Of a stretch of 64,000 nt of DNA, positions 37,388 to 46,270 are shown piece after piece. The stretch covers positions 310,001 through 374,000 of the forward strand of contig CAXXOV010000001.1 in assembly GCA_963422445.2 (NCBI GenBank), in the 5' to 3' direction. A model generated the notes under the pieces. The model did no database searches. It was not told the origin of the DNA and saw only the letters and a list, made by a program, of their open reading frames with translations. Source of the stretch: G963422445 sp963422445 (GTDB lineage: Bacteria > Pseudomonadota > Alphaproteobacteria > Thalassobaculales > Thalassobaculaceae). Both the position numbers and the translations under genes were made by a program. The number at the start of each line of letters is the position of its first letter. Within the stretch, counting starts at the first letter, position 1.

Positions 37388-38158
37388 CTACCGATTGGCA
37401 ATGCCGCCATCGACATTGATCGTGATCCCGGTAAGCCAGGCCGCTCGGTCCGAACACAGGTAAACGACGGTATCGGCAACTTCCTCGACCGTCGCTGGCC
37501 GATTGAGCGGCATTCCCGAGAAATAGTCCTGCCAGCGGCTTTCATCGCCCTTTTCGATCCTGGCACGGGCTTTCAATATCGTCGCGATGCGCTCAGTCTG
37601 TACGGCGCCGGGGCAGATGCCAAGTACTCGCATGCCATCTTCGAGAGCATGGGCCCCCATTGCATGGGTCAGTCCGATTATCGCCGCGTTGCCGCCGGAT
37701 CCGGCAATGTAGTTTCTGTCAACCCGCACGCCAGCGAGGCCGATGACATTCATGATCACGCCGCCGCCGTGAGTCTGGATCTGCGGATAGAACCGTCGCA
37801 TCATGTTGATATAACCGAAGACTTTCAGATCCCATGCCTCCCGCCAGGTCGCCTCATCGACCGTCTGGATGTCGCCGCCGGGGATGGCACCGGCATTGTT
37901 GACCAGAATGTCGATATCCGGACAGCGCTCGGCCAACGCATCGACATTGCGTGAATCGGAGAGATCCAAGGGGTAGACCGTAACGTCCACATCGTGCTTT
38001 GTCGCAATCGCCTCCTGTGCGGTTTCAAGATCTGCCTCGGTACGGGAAACCAGATGCAGGTTGCATCCTTCGACTGCAAATTCGTGCGCGCATGCAAGGC
38101 CGATGCCCTTCGATGCGCCGGTGATAAGGACGGTCTTGCCGCCAAGATGCAGGTCCAT
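37388..38158 (-). CDS. Short-chain dehydrogenase/reductase with altered active site
   Basis: This 256-residue Rossmann protein has the cofactor motif VLITGASKGIGLACAHE, DILVNNAGAIPGG and the C-terminal WLTGITINVDGG. The active-site Tyr is present (RNYIAGSGGNAAI), but the Lys expected four residues later (YxxxK) is replaced in a GSGGNA segment. This resembles an SDR subgroup with YIAGSxGNA. It is the first gene of the minus-strand operon. The promoter must lie in the 300-bp gap shared with hyuB. Confidence 0.88.
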   Translation of the reverse strand: MDLHLGGKTVLITGASKGIGLACAHEFAVEGCNLHLVSRTEADLETAQEAIATKHDVDVTVYPLDLSDSRNVDALAERCPDIDILVNNAGAIPGGDIQTVDEATWREAWDLKVFGYINMMRRFYPQIQTHGGGVIMNVIGLAGVRVDRNYIAGSGGNAAIIGLTHAMGAHALEDGMRVLGICPGAVQTERIATILKARARIEKGDESRWQDYFSGMPLNRPATVEEVADTVVYLCSDRAAWLTGITINVDGGIANR

Positions 38159-38460
38159 TGATTGCCTCCGAACCAGTGAGTCATCGCATGTTTCAGACCG
38201 TTATCTTGTAACGTGGCGCGCCGGTTTGGCAAGTGGCGACCGGTCTTCGCGCCGAAACCCGCTGTTTCTCGATGTCGCAAACAACAGGTCTTGCCTCCGG
38301 CCGTGGCACAAAACAGCGCTAGAGAGGACCGCGTTGGGTGCCGAAACCGGCAGAAAACTGCAATTTGATGGTTTTTGGGAGGACAGGACTTTATCTATAC
38401 GCCACATCGTCGCACACTCGCCGCCACGCGGTCATCATGGAGACGGGAGCAGGAACGCCA
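38159..38460. promoter_or_regulatory. Divergent promoter region between SDR operon and hyuBA
   Basis: This ~300-bp gap separates two divergently transcribed units and must contain both promoters. No regulator gene sits here, and I see no strong palindrome. GGAGACGGGAGCAGGAACG just before 38461 serves as the hyuB ribosome-binding region. Confidence 0.4.
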
Positions 38461-40257
38461 ATGACGAGCCATGACTGGGATCCGATCGAGTTTGAACTCC
38501 TGCGCAACGCGGTTGTTGCCATTGCCGACGAGATGGCGCTGACAATCATGCGAACCACCTATTCGGGGGTCTTGCGCGACAACATGGATTTTTCGACCGC
38601 GTTTTGCGACGCTGACGGCAAGCTGGTCGCGCAAGGCCTGACCCTGCCGGGTCACCTCGGCTCGATTCCGACGGCACTGGAAGCCGTGGTCGATCGTTTT
38701 GGTGCAGCGATTCAACCGGACGACGTATTCTGCCTGAACGACCCGTTCCGAGGCGGCATGCATCTTCCGGATATCTTCATATTCAAGCCGATCTTTCATG
38801 ACGGCCGACGCATCGCGTTTGCCGCGACGATCTGCCATCATACCGATGTCGGCGGACGCGTTGCCGGATCGAACGCCTCGGATTCCACCGAAATCTATCA
38901 GGAAGGCTTGCGTATCCCGCCGATGTACATGTTCGAGCAGGGCCGGCGGAACGAGACGCTCTGGAGCCTGATCGAGGCCAATGTCCGGGTGCCGATCAAA
39001 GTGTTCGGCGATATCCGCGCACAGCTGGCCGCCTGCAACATTGCCGAACGGCAGTTTCTCGAACTTGTGTCGAGCCATGGCGCCGGAACCATGACCCAGT
39101 TTCTCGAAGACTTCATCGACTATGGCGAGCGTGTGACCCGCGCCGCGTTGCGCGATCTGCCGGACGGGGAATGGTCTTTTGAAGACTGGATTGATGATGA
39201 CGGCGTCGAGATTGGCAAGCCGATCCGGTTGTTCGTGACGTTTAGCAAGCAGGGAGAGCGCATCGCCGCCGACTGGACCGGAACCTCGGACCAGGTGAAG
39301 GGCGCCATCAACAATACCCTGTCCTACACCAAAGCGGCGACCTATTGCGGCGTCAAATCGATCATGCCGCTCGATGTGCCTGCCAATGAAGGATTCTTCC
39401 GCTGTGTCGAAGTCACCGCGCCGCCCGGCACGATTGCCAACGGAGTGCTGCCGGCCGCCTGCGCGGCGCGCGGCCTGACCGGATTCCGGATGGTTGACTG
39501 CGTGCTCGGCGCGCTCGCCATGATGTTGCCCGACAAGGTGATGGCGGCGTCGGACGGCGGCAATACCGGTGTTTCGATCGGCGGCTACGACGCCGACCGC
39601 AATCCGTTCATCTATGTCGATTTCGCCTGCGGTACTTGGGGCGCGCGGCCATGGGCGGACGGATTGTCCGGGAATTCCAATATCTTCGCGAATATGGCAT
39701 CGCAATCGATCGAGGTGTGCGAGGCAGAAAACCCGGTAGAGATTCTAGCCTACGAATTCGTGCCGAACCGGGCCGGGGCCGGGAAATTTCGCGGCGGGGT
39801 ACCCTATCGGCGCGACTACCGGCTGCTTGAAACCGAGGCGGTTCTGCAAGTCCGATCCGATCGTGCCGTGTTCCGGCCCTACGGCCTCTATGGCGGTAAT
39901 CCGGGCGCACCGTCATGCAATCTGATGAACCCGGCAGACTCCGATGAGCGGCTCGACTCCAAACTCACGATCACTATGCGGTCCGGCGATATCTTCCGTC
40001 ATGAACTTGCGGGCGGCGGCGGCTGGGGCGACCCGCTCGAGCGAGCTCCGGACCTGGTGCTCAAGGATGTTCGGAACGAGCTGCTCAGCCCAGAGCGGGC
40101 GCGGACGGATTACGGCGTTGTCGTGGATACCGGTCACTGGATCGTCGATGACGCCGCGACCGACCGGTTGCGGGCGGACATCAGAGTAATGCGGGTTGGC
40201 GAGGCACAGGCGGTGAACTGGGAAGACTGGCCCCGGCACGGACTGGCGGCGGAGTAG
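38461..40257 (+). CDS. hyuB: Hydantoinase B / oxoprolinase B-type subunit
   Basis: This 598-residue protein matches the HyuB family: DPIEFELLRNAVVAIADEM, MRTTYSGVLRDNMDFSTAFC, VFCLNDPFRGGMHLPDIFIF and the C-terminal HELAGGGGWGDPLER. Together with HyuA it forms ATP-dependent hydantoinase/oxoprolinase/acetone-carboxylase-like enzymes that open cyclic amides or act on ketones. The start at MTSHDWDP follows the family; a Met eight codons earlier is possible. It ends at TAG 4 bp before hyuA. Confidence 0.92.
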   Translation: MTSHDWDPIEFELLRNAVVAIADEMALTIMRTTYSGVLRDNMDFSTAFCDADGKLVAQGLTLPGHLGSIPTALEAVVDRFGAAIQPDDVFCLNDPFRGGMHLPDIFIFKPIFHDGRRIAFAATICHHTDVGGRVAGSNASDSTEIYQEGLRIPPMYMFEQGRRNETLWSLIEANVRVPIKVFGDIRAQLAACNIAERQFLELVSSHGAGTMTQFLEDFIDYGERVTRAALRDLPDGEWSFEDWIDDDGVEIGKPIRLFVTFSKQGERIAADWTGTSDQVKGAINNTLSYTKAATYCGVKSIMPLDVPANEGFFRCVEVTAPPGTIANGVLPAACAARGLTGFRMVDCVLGALAMMLPDKVMAASDGGNTGVSIGGYDADRNPFIYVDFACGTWGARPWADGLSGNSNIFANMASQSIEVCEAENPVEILAYEFVPNRAGAGKFRGGVPYRRDYRLLETEAVLQVRSDRAVFRPYGLYGGNPGAPSCNLMNPADSDERLDSKLTITMRSGDIFRHELAGGGGWGDPLERAPDLVLKDVRNELLSPERARTDYGVVVDTGHWIVDDAATDRLRADIRVMRVGEAQAVNWEDWPRHGLAAE

Positions 40258-40261
40258 CGGT

Positions 40262-42346
40262 ATGGGCAATTATCGTGTTGGCGTCGACATCGGAGGCACA
40301 TTTACCGATGTCGTCTTCCTGAATGAGGAAGGCCGCCTCTACACCCGGAAGGTGCCGTCAAGCGTCGACAACTATGCGCGGGCAATCGTCGAAGCTGTTG
40401 CCGAAGTTTTTGCCGAAACCGGTATCGGTCCGACGGACATTCGTGAGTTCCGGCACGGAACCACGGTAGCGTCGAATGCGATTCTCGAGTTGAAGGGCGC
40501 GCGGGTCGGCCTCATCACGTCCACGGGGTTTCGCGATGTTCTGGAAATCAGGACCCTGCGCATGCCGCGCCTGTACGACCAGGCCTGGGAAAAGCCGCCG
40601 CCGCTGGTTGAACGCTATCTTCGCCGGGTTGTCGACGAGCGGGTCAATGCCGATGGCGGTGTCGAGCGCGCGGCAAAGCGCCACGAGATCGAACAGGTTG
40701 TCGACGATCTGATCGCCGAAGGGGTCGATGCGATCGCGGTATGCCTGATCAACGCCTATGCCAATCCGGTCCATGAACGGCTTGTGGAAGCCGTCATACA
40801 CGGGAGGGCCCCGGATCTGCCGGTCTGCATCAGCACCGACATCCTGCCGGAGATGAAGGAGTATGAGCGGACCTCAACCACGGTGATCAATGCCTATGTC
40901 CTGCCGGTCGTGGGGGCCTATCTGGCGGCCTTGCGCAAGGGTTTGGACGATGCCGGAATCCCGGCGCCGATCTATCTCATGCAATCGAATGGCGGGCTCA
41001 CGACATCGGGCAAGGCCGCGCATTTGCCCATGCATATCATCGAGTCCGGTCCGGCAGGCGGGGTTATCGGGAGCCAGGCGATCGCGCGCGCGTCGGATCT
41101 TGACGATGTCATCACATTCGACATGGGCGGAACCACGGCGAAGGCGTCGATGATTGCCGACGGACAGGTAACCCGGGCGCTCGACATGCAGGTTGGCGGC
41201 GGCATCATGCACGGCTCGCGCCTGCTCACCGGAGCCGGGTATGCGCTGAAGGTGCCGGCAATCGATCTCGCCGAGGTCGGCGCCGGCGGCGGATCAATCC
41301 TGACCATCGATGCCGGCGGAGCACTCAAGGCCGGACCGCACAGTGCCGGCGCGGTGCCGGGACCGGTGTGTTACGACATGGGTGGCGAAGAACCAACGAT
41401 CACTGACGCCAATGTCCTGCTCGGTTATATCAACCCCGGTCATCTCGTCGGTGGCGCACTCAAGCTGAACCGCGACAAGGCGCTTCAGGTCTTCGAGGAC
41501 AAGATCGCGGTACCGCTTGGGCTGTCGGCCGATGTAGCCGCACACGGCGCGCATCTGATTTCAGCGGCAAACATGATCAGGGCGATCAAGGCCGTCTCAA
41601 CCGAGCGCGGCCGGGATCCTAGGAACTACGCTCTGTTTGCCTTCGGCGGGAACGGTCCGCTGTTTGCCGCCGGCATGGCGGCGGCTATCGGAATCAGGCG
41701 GGTCGTCGTGCCGTCTTCTCCGGGCCTGTTCTCTTCGTTCGGCCTGCTCTACGCGGATGTGGAGCATCATTATTCCCGCACATTCCGACGGCTGCTCGCC
41801 GATGCCGACCCTGCTGAACTGACCGCCGCCTGGGATGCTCTAGCGCAGGATGCGATCGATGACCTCGCCAGCGAAGGATTTGCCGGCGCGACTGCGGTCG
41901 TCGAGCGTTCGGCAAGCCTGCACTACAAGGGCCAGATTTATGAGCTGTCGGTGCCGGCGCCCTCCGGCCGGCTCGATGCATCGAAGCTGGCCGAATTGGC
42001 GGAACGTTTCGGACAAGAGCACGAGACCGTTTATGGCCACCGGGCCGGACCGGAAGAGCCGGTCGAGCTGGTCAACATCGCCGCTGTCGGGCGTGGGGTT
42101 TCCGAATCAAGCCGGGTGCCTGACGAGCTGATCGCGCCGGATGCGGTTCGGCCTTCGGAGTCGTCGCGGCATGCTTACTTCGGGCATAGTCACGGCTGGC
42201 TCAAAACCCCTGTGATGGCGCGGGCTGATCTCTCCGGACCAGTTGAGGGTCCGGCGATCGTTGAGGAATATGACGCCACCTGTCTGATCCCGCCGGGTGC
42301 CCGCGCGGTGCTCGATCGCTTCGGCAACATCGTGATTGATGTCTGA
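40262..42346 (+). CDS. hyuA: Hydantoinase A / oxoprolinase A-type subunit
   Basis: This 694-residue ASKHA-fold ATPase subunit has GVDIGGTFTDVVFLNEEG at the N-terminus, FRHGTTVASNAILELKGA, TFDMGGTTAKASMIADG and SSPGLFSSFGLLYADVEHHY. The length is normal for the A subunit. It begins 4 bp after hyuB, so the two are co-translated. Divergence from the SDR-PhyH-SABATH operon and the M20 amidohydrolase suggests that a cyclic imide, lactam or hydantoin-like intermediate may be processed, but the substrate is unknown. Confidence 0.92.
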   Translation: MGNYRVGVDIGGTFTDVVFLNEEGRLYTRKVPSSVDNYARAIVEAVAEVFAETGIGPTDIREFRHGTTVASNAILELKGARVGLITSTGFRDVLEIRTLRMPRLYDQAWEKPPPLVERYLRRVVDERVNADGGVERAAKRHEIEQVVDDLIAEGVDAIAVCLINAYANPVHERLVEAVIHGRAPDLPVCISTDILPEMKEYERTSTTVINAYVLPVVGAYLAALRKGLDDAGIPAPIYLMQSNGGLTTSGKAAHLPMHIIESGPAGGVIGSQAIARASDLDDVITFDMGGTTAKASMIADGQVTRALDMQVGGGIMHGSRLLTGAGYALKVPAIDLAEVGAGGGSILTIDAGGALKAGPHSAGAVPGPVCYDMGGEEPTITDANVLLGYINPGHLVGGALKLNRDKALQVFEDKIAVPLGLSADVAAHGAHLISAANMIRAIKAVSTERGRDPRNYALFAFGGNGPLFAAGMAAAIGIRRVVVPSSPGLFSSFGLLYADVEHHYSRTFRRLLADADPAELTAAWDALAQDAIDDLASEGFAGATAVVERSASLHYKGQIYELSVPAPSGRLDASKLAELAERFGQEHETVYGHRAGPEEPVELVNIAAVGRGVSESSRVPDELIAPDAVRPSESSRHAYFGHSHGWLKTPVMARADLSGPVEGPAIVEEYDATCLIPPGARAVLDRFGNIVIDV

Positions 42347-42379
42347 CCGGATCCAGACATACGTAAACTGGCGCAGACC

Positions 42380-42979
42380 ATGGCAGCGTCCCGTATGGCG
42401 CATGGGGCTGTTCGGTCATGGCTGATCCTCAAGAACCACGGCCTGCGGCATTTTTTGGACCGCGATGGCGTGTTGAACGAGGATAGAGGCTACGCCTATC
42501 GACCGGAGCAGATCCGATGGATTCCGGGCGCAGCCGAAGCCATCCGGATGCTTAAAGGCCGCGGCTATTTCGTCTTTGTCGTGACCAGCCAGGCCGGGAT
42601 CGCGCGAGGTCTGTATGACGCGACCGATGTTCAAGCACTGCACGTATGGACGAACGAAAAACTGTCACGACGGGGCACCCGGATCGATAACTTCCGGTTC
42701 AGCCCGTACCACCCGGATTACGACCATGGCGATTATTGTCATCTTGCCCATTAGCGCAAGCCGCAGCCGGGCATGTTGCTGGACCTGATGCAACACTGGC
42801 CGGTCGCCAGGCAAGGTTCGTTTCTGGTCGGTGATCGCACGACTGGCGTCAAGGCAGCACAAGCAGCCGGAATTGCGGGATTTCTGTTTAACGGAGATAA
42901 TCTCGCCAGGACAGTACGAAAGCATCTGGCCGATCTGAACCCATCCGGCGAACCGCTACCCGACTTGAAGCGGGACTGA
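42380..42979 (+). pseudogene. GmhB-like HAD phosphatase interrupted by one amber codon
   Basis: One continuous frame encodes a D,D-heptose 1,7-bisphosphate phosphatase-like protein: FLDRDGVLNEDRGYAYRP (motif I), VVTSQAGIARGLYDATD (motif II), then YCHLAH, a TAG (42752-42754), then RKPQPGMLLDLMQ and VGDRTTGVKAAQAAGI (motif IV). The stop falls where the family has the zinc-ligand segment CxCRKPxPGM, so the second Cys region is also altered. Without the TAG the protein would be about 199 residues. It is a pseudogene unless the TAG is read through. It follows hyuA by 33 bp. Confidence 0.82.
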
Positions 42980-43358
42980 CAGTCTGATGACGGGGAACAA
43001 TTTATTCCAGTAACCAGCGGCTGGCGCCGTCAGCTTTGCTCGACCCCGATGATGCCGGTGCAGAATCTCCACCGGTCTCTGCACCGCGCCCGGCATCCGT
43101 ATCCGCACGCCTGCGCGCCCCGGTATCTTCATCTTCCGCACGATTCGCCGTTCCCGACCGCTCACGGCCGCTTGAATCACCGCACCGTAGCGATGGTGCC
43201 CTCCAGGCCATGTGCGCGCCAGTCGCGCATTGTTACGCTGTTTTTGCGCAAGGGGCGTCGGGTACATGCCCAATCGAGCGAATGCTGTCAGCATGCACGC
43301 GGACGATCATGACACCACGGGGACAGGGCTGTGCCTGTCCTACACAGATACCGGTTCG
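42980..43358. other. Non-coding or degenerate region
   Basis: About 380 bp between the GmhB-like remnant and the HicB gene. A 112-codon minus-strand frame exists, but its product resembles nothing I recognise. Confidence 0.35.
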
Positions 43359-43571
43359 TTAGGCAGCAACACCCGACCGTGTGCCCTTGCCGCGTAGCCG
43401 CCTGTCTACTTCATCGACGGACGCGATCTCGAAGAACAGCGAGAAGGCCTCGGCGAGATTGTTGCATGCCTCGGCCACGATCCCGCTCTGACTCGCAACA
43501 TCGCCATCGGGACAGGGTACAAAATAGCCATCGCCATCGCGTTCGACAATTGCTGTCAAGCGTCTGTTCAT
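43359..43571 (-). CDS. Orphan HicB-like antitoxin
   Basis: The 70-residue protein MNRRLTAIVERDGDGYFVPC...DGDVASQSGIVAEACNNLAE has the HicB partial RNase H-like fold: an ERxGDGY beta-turn, CPxxDVASQG-like strand and EAxxNLxEA helix. HicB neutralises the mRNA-cleaving toxin HicA. No hicA-like gene lies upstream (where it usually is) or downstream. The frame opens 17 codons earlier, but MNRRLTAIVE is the family start. An ISAzo13 transposase remnant lies immediately beside it, which may have removed the toxin. Confidence 0.7.
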   Translation of the reverse strand: MNRRLTAIVERDGDGYFVPCPDGDVASQSGIVAEACNNLAEAFSLFFEIASVDEVDRRLRGKGTRSGVAA

Positions 43572-43621
43572 CCGACGTCTCTCGTTACGAGATCGTTCAG
43601 CATCCGCATCGCCTGTAGGCA

Positions 43622-43898
43622 CTGGAGTTGCGGCGCTTCGCCAACGATACCGGCCTCAAGGTCTCACTATGCCATATCACAGAAACCTGGTACGGACATC
43701 CGCTGATCAATCATGAGGCGGTAGTCAATCTGATCGGTCATACGACGACGAAGCGCGGATTGACGATCAGCGCCGAACTTGATAGCAACCTATCCTTCGG
43801 GGTAGTAGGTCACCGACGCACAACTTGAGAGCCTGGCACTCAAACGGAACGGCTTTCACGGCGAATGGAATTATATCCTCTCACCAAGAACAAAATGA
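43622..43898 (+). pseudogene. ISAzo13-type transposase, C-terminal remnant
   Basis: One frame gives WYGHPLINHEAVVNLIGHTT then TKRGLTISAELDS. After a shift near 43800 another frame gives VTDAQLESLALKRNGFHGEW, ending NYILSPRTK at 43898. This is the conserved tail of ISAzo13/Rhodopirellula-type transposases. Only the last ~90 residues remain, with one frameshift. Confidence 0.75.
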
Positions 43899-43956
43899 AC
43901 AGTTTATTTTAGCGAGCGCCCGATCTATAGGAGTTTTCCTTTCAAGGCACTAATGT

Positions 43957-44772
43957 TTGTTACATAGAAAGAAAGGGGAACATGGACAAACTATCAAAAA
44001 AATCAATAAGGCAAAAGCCATTACATTATCCGGGGACCCGCAACGGGTCGGACCGGAGCTGCGCAAACTACGTTTGATGGCTGAGCTTACGCAGAAACAG
44101 ATAGCACAGCGGATGGATGTCCGGAAGGCTGCTGTCTCGAAAATCGAAAAAGGTAGCAAAGTCTATCTGGCCACTGTACATCGGTATGTTGAGGCCCTTG
44201 GAGTATCTCTTCGACTGAACGCTCACTTTCCAATAGATGCACCATTGTCGATAAAGTTCTGCGAAGAATTCAACGTCGAAACTGTTCATGATGATCCGTT
44301 CGTCTTGCAGAATCTAGGTGATAAGCTGTTCAAACCAAAACGTGATGTCGTTTTGTCGATCAAGCCTATGTATTCGGAAAAGATTCTTGAAGGTAGAAAG
44401 ACCGTTGAGCTGCGCCGTCGATTTCCGGTGCCCGCTCCGAATAGAACGCTCGCGTATATCTACTCTACCTCTCCGATCAAAGCGATGTTAGGAACTGCCG
44501 CGATCCTCGATGTTCTCAAGCTTCCTGTTGAGCAAATTTGGATCCAATTTGAAAGCAAAGCTTTAATTGAACGCGAAAGGTTTGATAAGTATTTCAAGGG
44601 CCTCGATCATGGCTTCGCGCTAGTTTTTGGGAATGTGAAGATATTCTCCTGCCCGCTACCCCTCAGTGAACTGAGAGAAAAATTTAACTTCAAACCACCC
44701 CGATCCTTCCTTTATGCCACGCGCGAACTCGGAAAGGCTCTCAAAGATGAGCAAAAAATCTTATCTCATTGA
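43957..44772 (+). CDS. HTH (XRE-type) regulator fused to an ASCH/PUA-like domain
   Basis: The 271-codon frame encodes an XRE helix-turn-helix at about 30-93 (RVGPELRKLRLMAELTQKQI, VRKAAVSKIEKGSKVYLATV) and an ASCH domain at about 129-254 (VVLSIKPMYSEKILEGRKTV then ELRRRF; RSFLYATREL). ASCH domains are PUA-like RNA- or nucleotide-binding folds. The frame's only early starts are TTG codons. The best SD plus ATG (AAAGGGGAAC-ATG, 43982) lies one frame off, before a run of seven A, so the true N-terminus is uncertain. The end overlaps the PIN-GNAT gene by 26 bp. The likely role is antitoxin or autoregulator of the cassette. The composition is less GC-rich than the surroundings. Confidence 0.8.
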   Translation: MLHRKKGEHGQTIKKINKAKAITLSGDPQRVGPELRKLRLMAELTQKQIAQRMDVRKAAVSKIEKGSKVYLATVHRYVEALGVSLRLNAHFPIDAPLSIKFCEEFNVETVHDDPFVLQNLGDKLFKPKRDVVLSIKPMYSEKILEGRKTVELRRRFPVPAPNRTLAYIYSTSPIKAMLGTAAILDVLKLPVEQIWIQFESKALIERERFDKYFKGLDHGFALVFGNVKIFSCPLPLSELREKFNFKPPRSFLYATRELGKALKDEQKILSH

Positions 44773-46270
44773 TACAAACATCCTTATCGGGTTGGAAGAC
44801 AACCACACGGTCGAATCCGCATACACAACATTCTACAGGTTAACCTCGACCTATAACATCAGCGTCTTTGTCCATGAAGCTGCGAAAGAAGATATCCTAC
44901 GGGACAAAAACTCCGAGCGTCGTGCGATATCTCTCAGCAAGATAAAAAGATACCGCATTCTCAACAAGCGACATGGTTTGACCAAAGCCGATCTTGCCGC
45001 AAATTACGGACCACTCAACAGGCCCAACGACATTGTCGATGCGACACTCCTGCAAGCTCTCGAAAGTGGCGTGACCGACTTTCTCGTGTCACAGGACAGG
45101 GGGCTTCATGAATGCGCTCAAAAACGTTGTGCGGAACTGGGACGCCGTGTTCTTTTTGTAGGGGACGCAACCGATCTTCTAATTCAAACCTATGATTCGA
45201 AGCAAATGCCGATTCGCCATGTAAAAGAGGTCGGAGCCCACGAAATTAATCATACAGACAGCTTCTTTGATAGCCTTCGTGAAGGTTACCCGAAGTTCGA
45301 TGATTGGTGGCGTGACAAATGCGTCAAACAACATCGGCCGTGCTGGGTAGTGTATGACGACAATACGCTGGCAGGACTGATCGTCCGCAAGGATGAGGCA
45401 GCAAGTGATACTGATGCGGTGTCACCGGCAGAAAAGATCCTGAAGATCTGTACATTCAAGGTATTGCCCGAAATGAAGGGAGTGAAGCTTGGCGAACTAC
45501 TCCTGAGAAAAGTGCTTTGGTTTGCTCAGACAAATGGGTATAATCTAGCCTATTTGACCGCCTATGCAGGCTAGGCAGCGCTAATGAGCCTGCTCGAATT
45601 GTATGGGTTCGTGAACGTAGGCAGGAATGCAAATGGAGAATTCATCTACGAACGCATCTTCGAATCGGGTGCGCTCGTGCGAGACGGTAAAAATACACCT
45701 TTCACCCTTGCATGCAAAAATTATCCGAGGTTCCTGCTTGACGACGAAACCCAAGGCTTCGTAATCCCAATCAGGGAAGAATATCACGACAAGCTCTATC
45801 CCGATCTGCGGAATCCACTGCAGCCTGATCTCTTTCCGGAAACACCAACCCGTCCCGGAAACACCATGCGAAAAGTCTATCTTTGTCGCGCCCGGTCAAA
45901 TCTGGGCGATCCGGGCTCGATTTTGTTCTTCTACAAGAGCGCATCACAGGACCCGCCATCCCAAGCGATGATCGCCCTCGGCATCCTCGAAAATGTTACG
46001 CTCGCCAGATCCACAAGTGATCTGATGCTGCTGACAGGTGGTCGCTCAGTTTATAGCAAGGAGGATTTGGACGCGTGGGAGAGTTCTGACGAACACCCGG
46101 TGAAGGTCATCAACTACCTCTTGGTGGCCTATATTGATCCGCCCATTTCGCGGGACGATCTTCAGAACATGGGAGTGGTGGACAGACATCCTCAACAGTC
46201 AATCTACAAACTATCCGATGACCGGCTTCATGAACTCGTGACTCGGTCCAATCTGGCATTTGAGGTATGA
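44747..46270 (+). pseudogene. PIN nuclease-GNAT acetyltransferase-PUA-like fusion, one in-frame amber
   Basis: From 44747 (MSKKSYLIDTNILIGLEDN) a PIN domain covers about residues 4-150, with acidic residues in LIDTN, FVHEAAKEDI, NDIVDATL and VSQDRGLHE. A GNAT fold follows at about 190-300 (KGVKLGELLLRKVLWFAQ, SLLELYGFVNVGR). The rest (MRKVYLCRARSNLGD, ILFFYKSASQD) looks like a PUA/ASCH/EVE-type domain. A single TAG (45572-45574) interrupts the frame inside the GNAT domain; everything beyond is intact and in frame. The intact protein would have 507 residues. As read, it gives a PIN-partial GNAT protein and possibly a separate downstream piece starting at 45584. It is a candidate toxin or effector. 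Confidence 0.78.

Noticed and set aside
42956..43294. 112-codon minus-strand ORF between gmhB remnant and hicB
   Set aside because: No SD, no recognisable motif, and open frames on both strands of the same GC-rich stretch.
22652..45574. Reassigned amber codon, because four broken genes carry a single in-frame TAG
   Set aside because: Intact genes end at TAG with the next gene starting immediately after (Hsp70 at 633-635, acyl-CoA dehydrogenase at 19183-19185, hyuB at 40255-40257), so TAG is a normal stop. Point mutations explain the pattern better.
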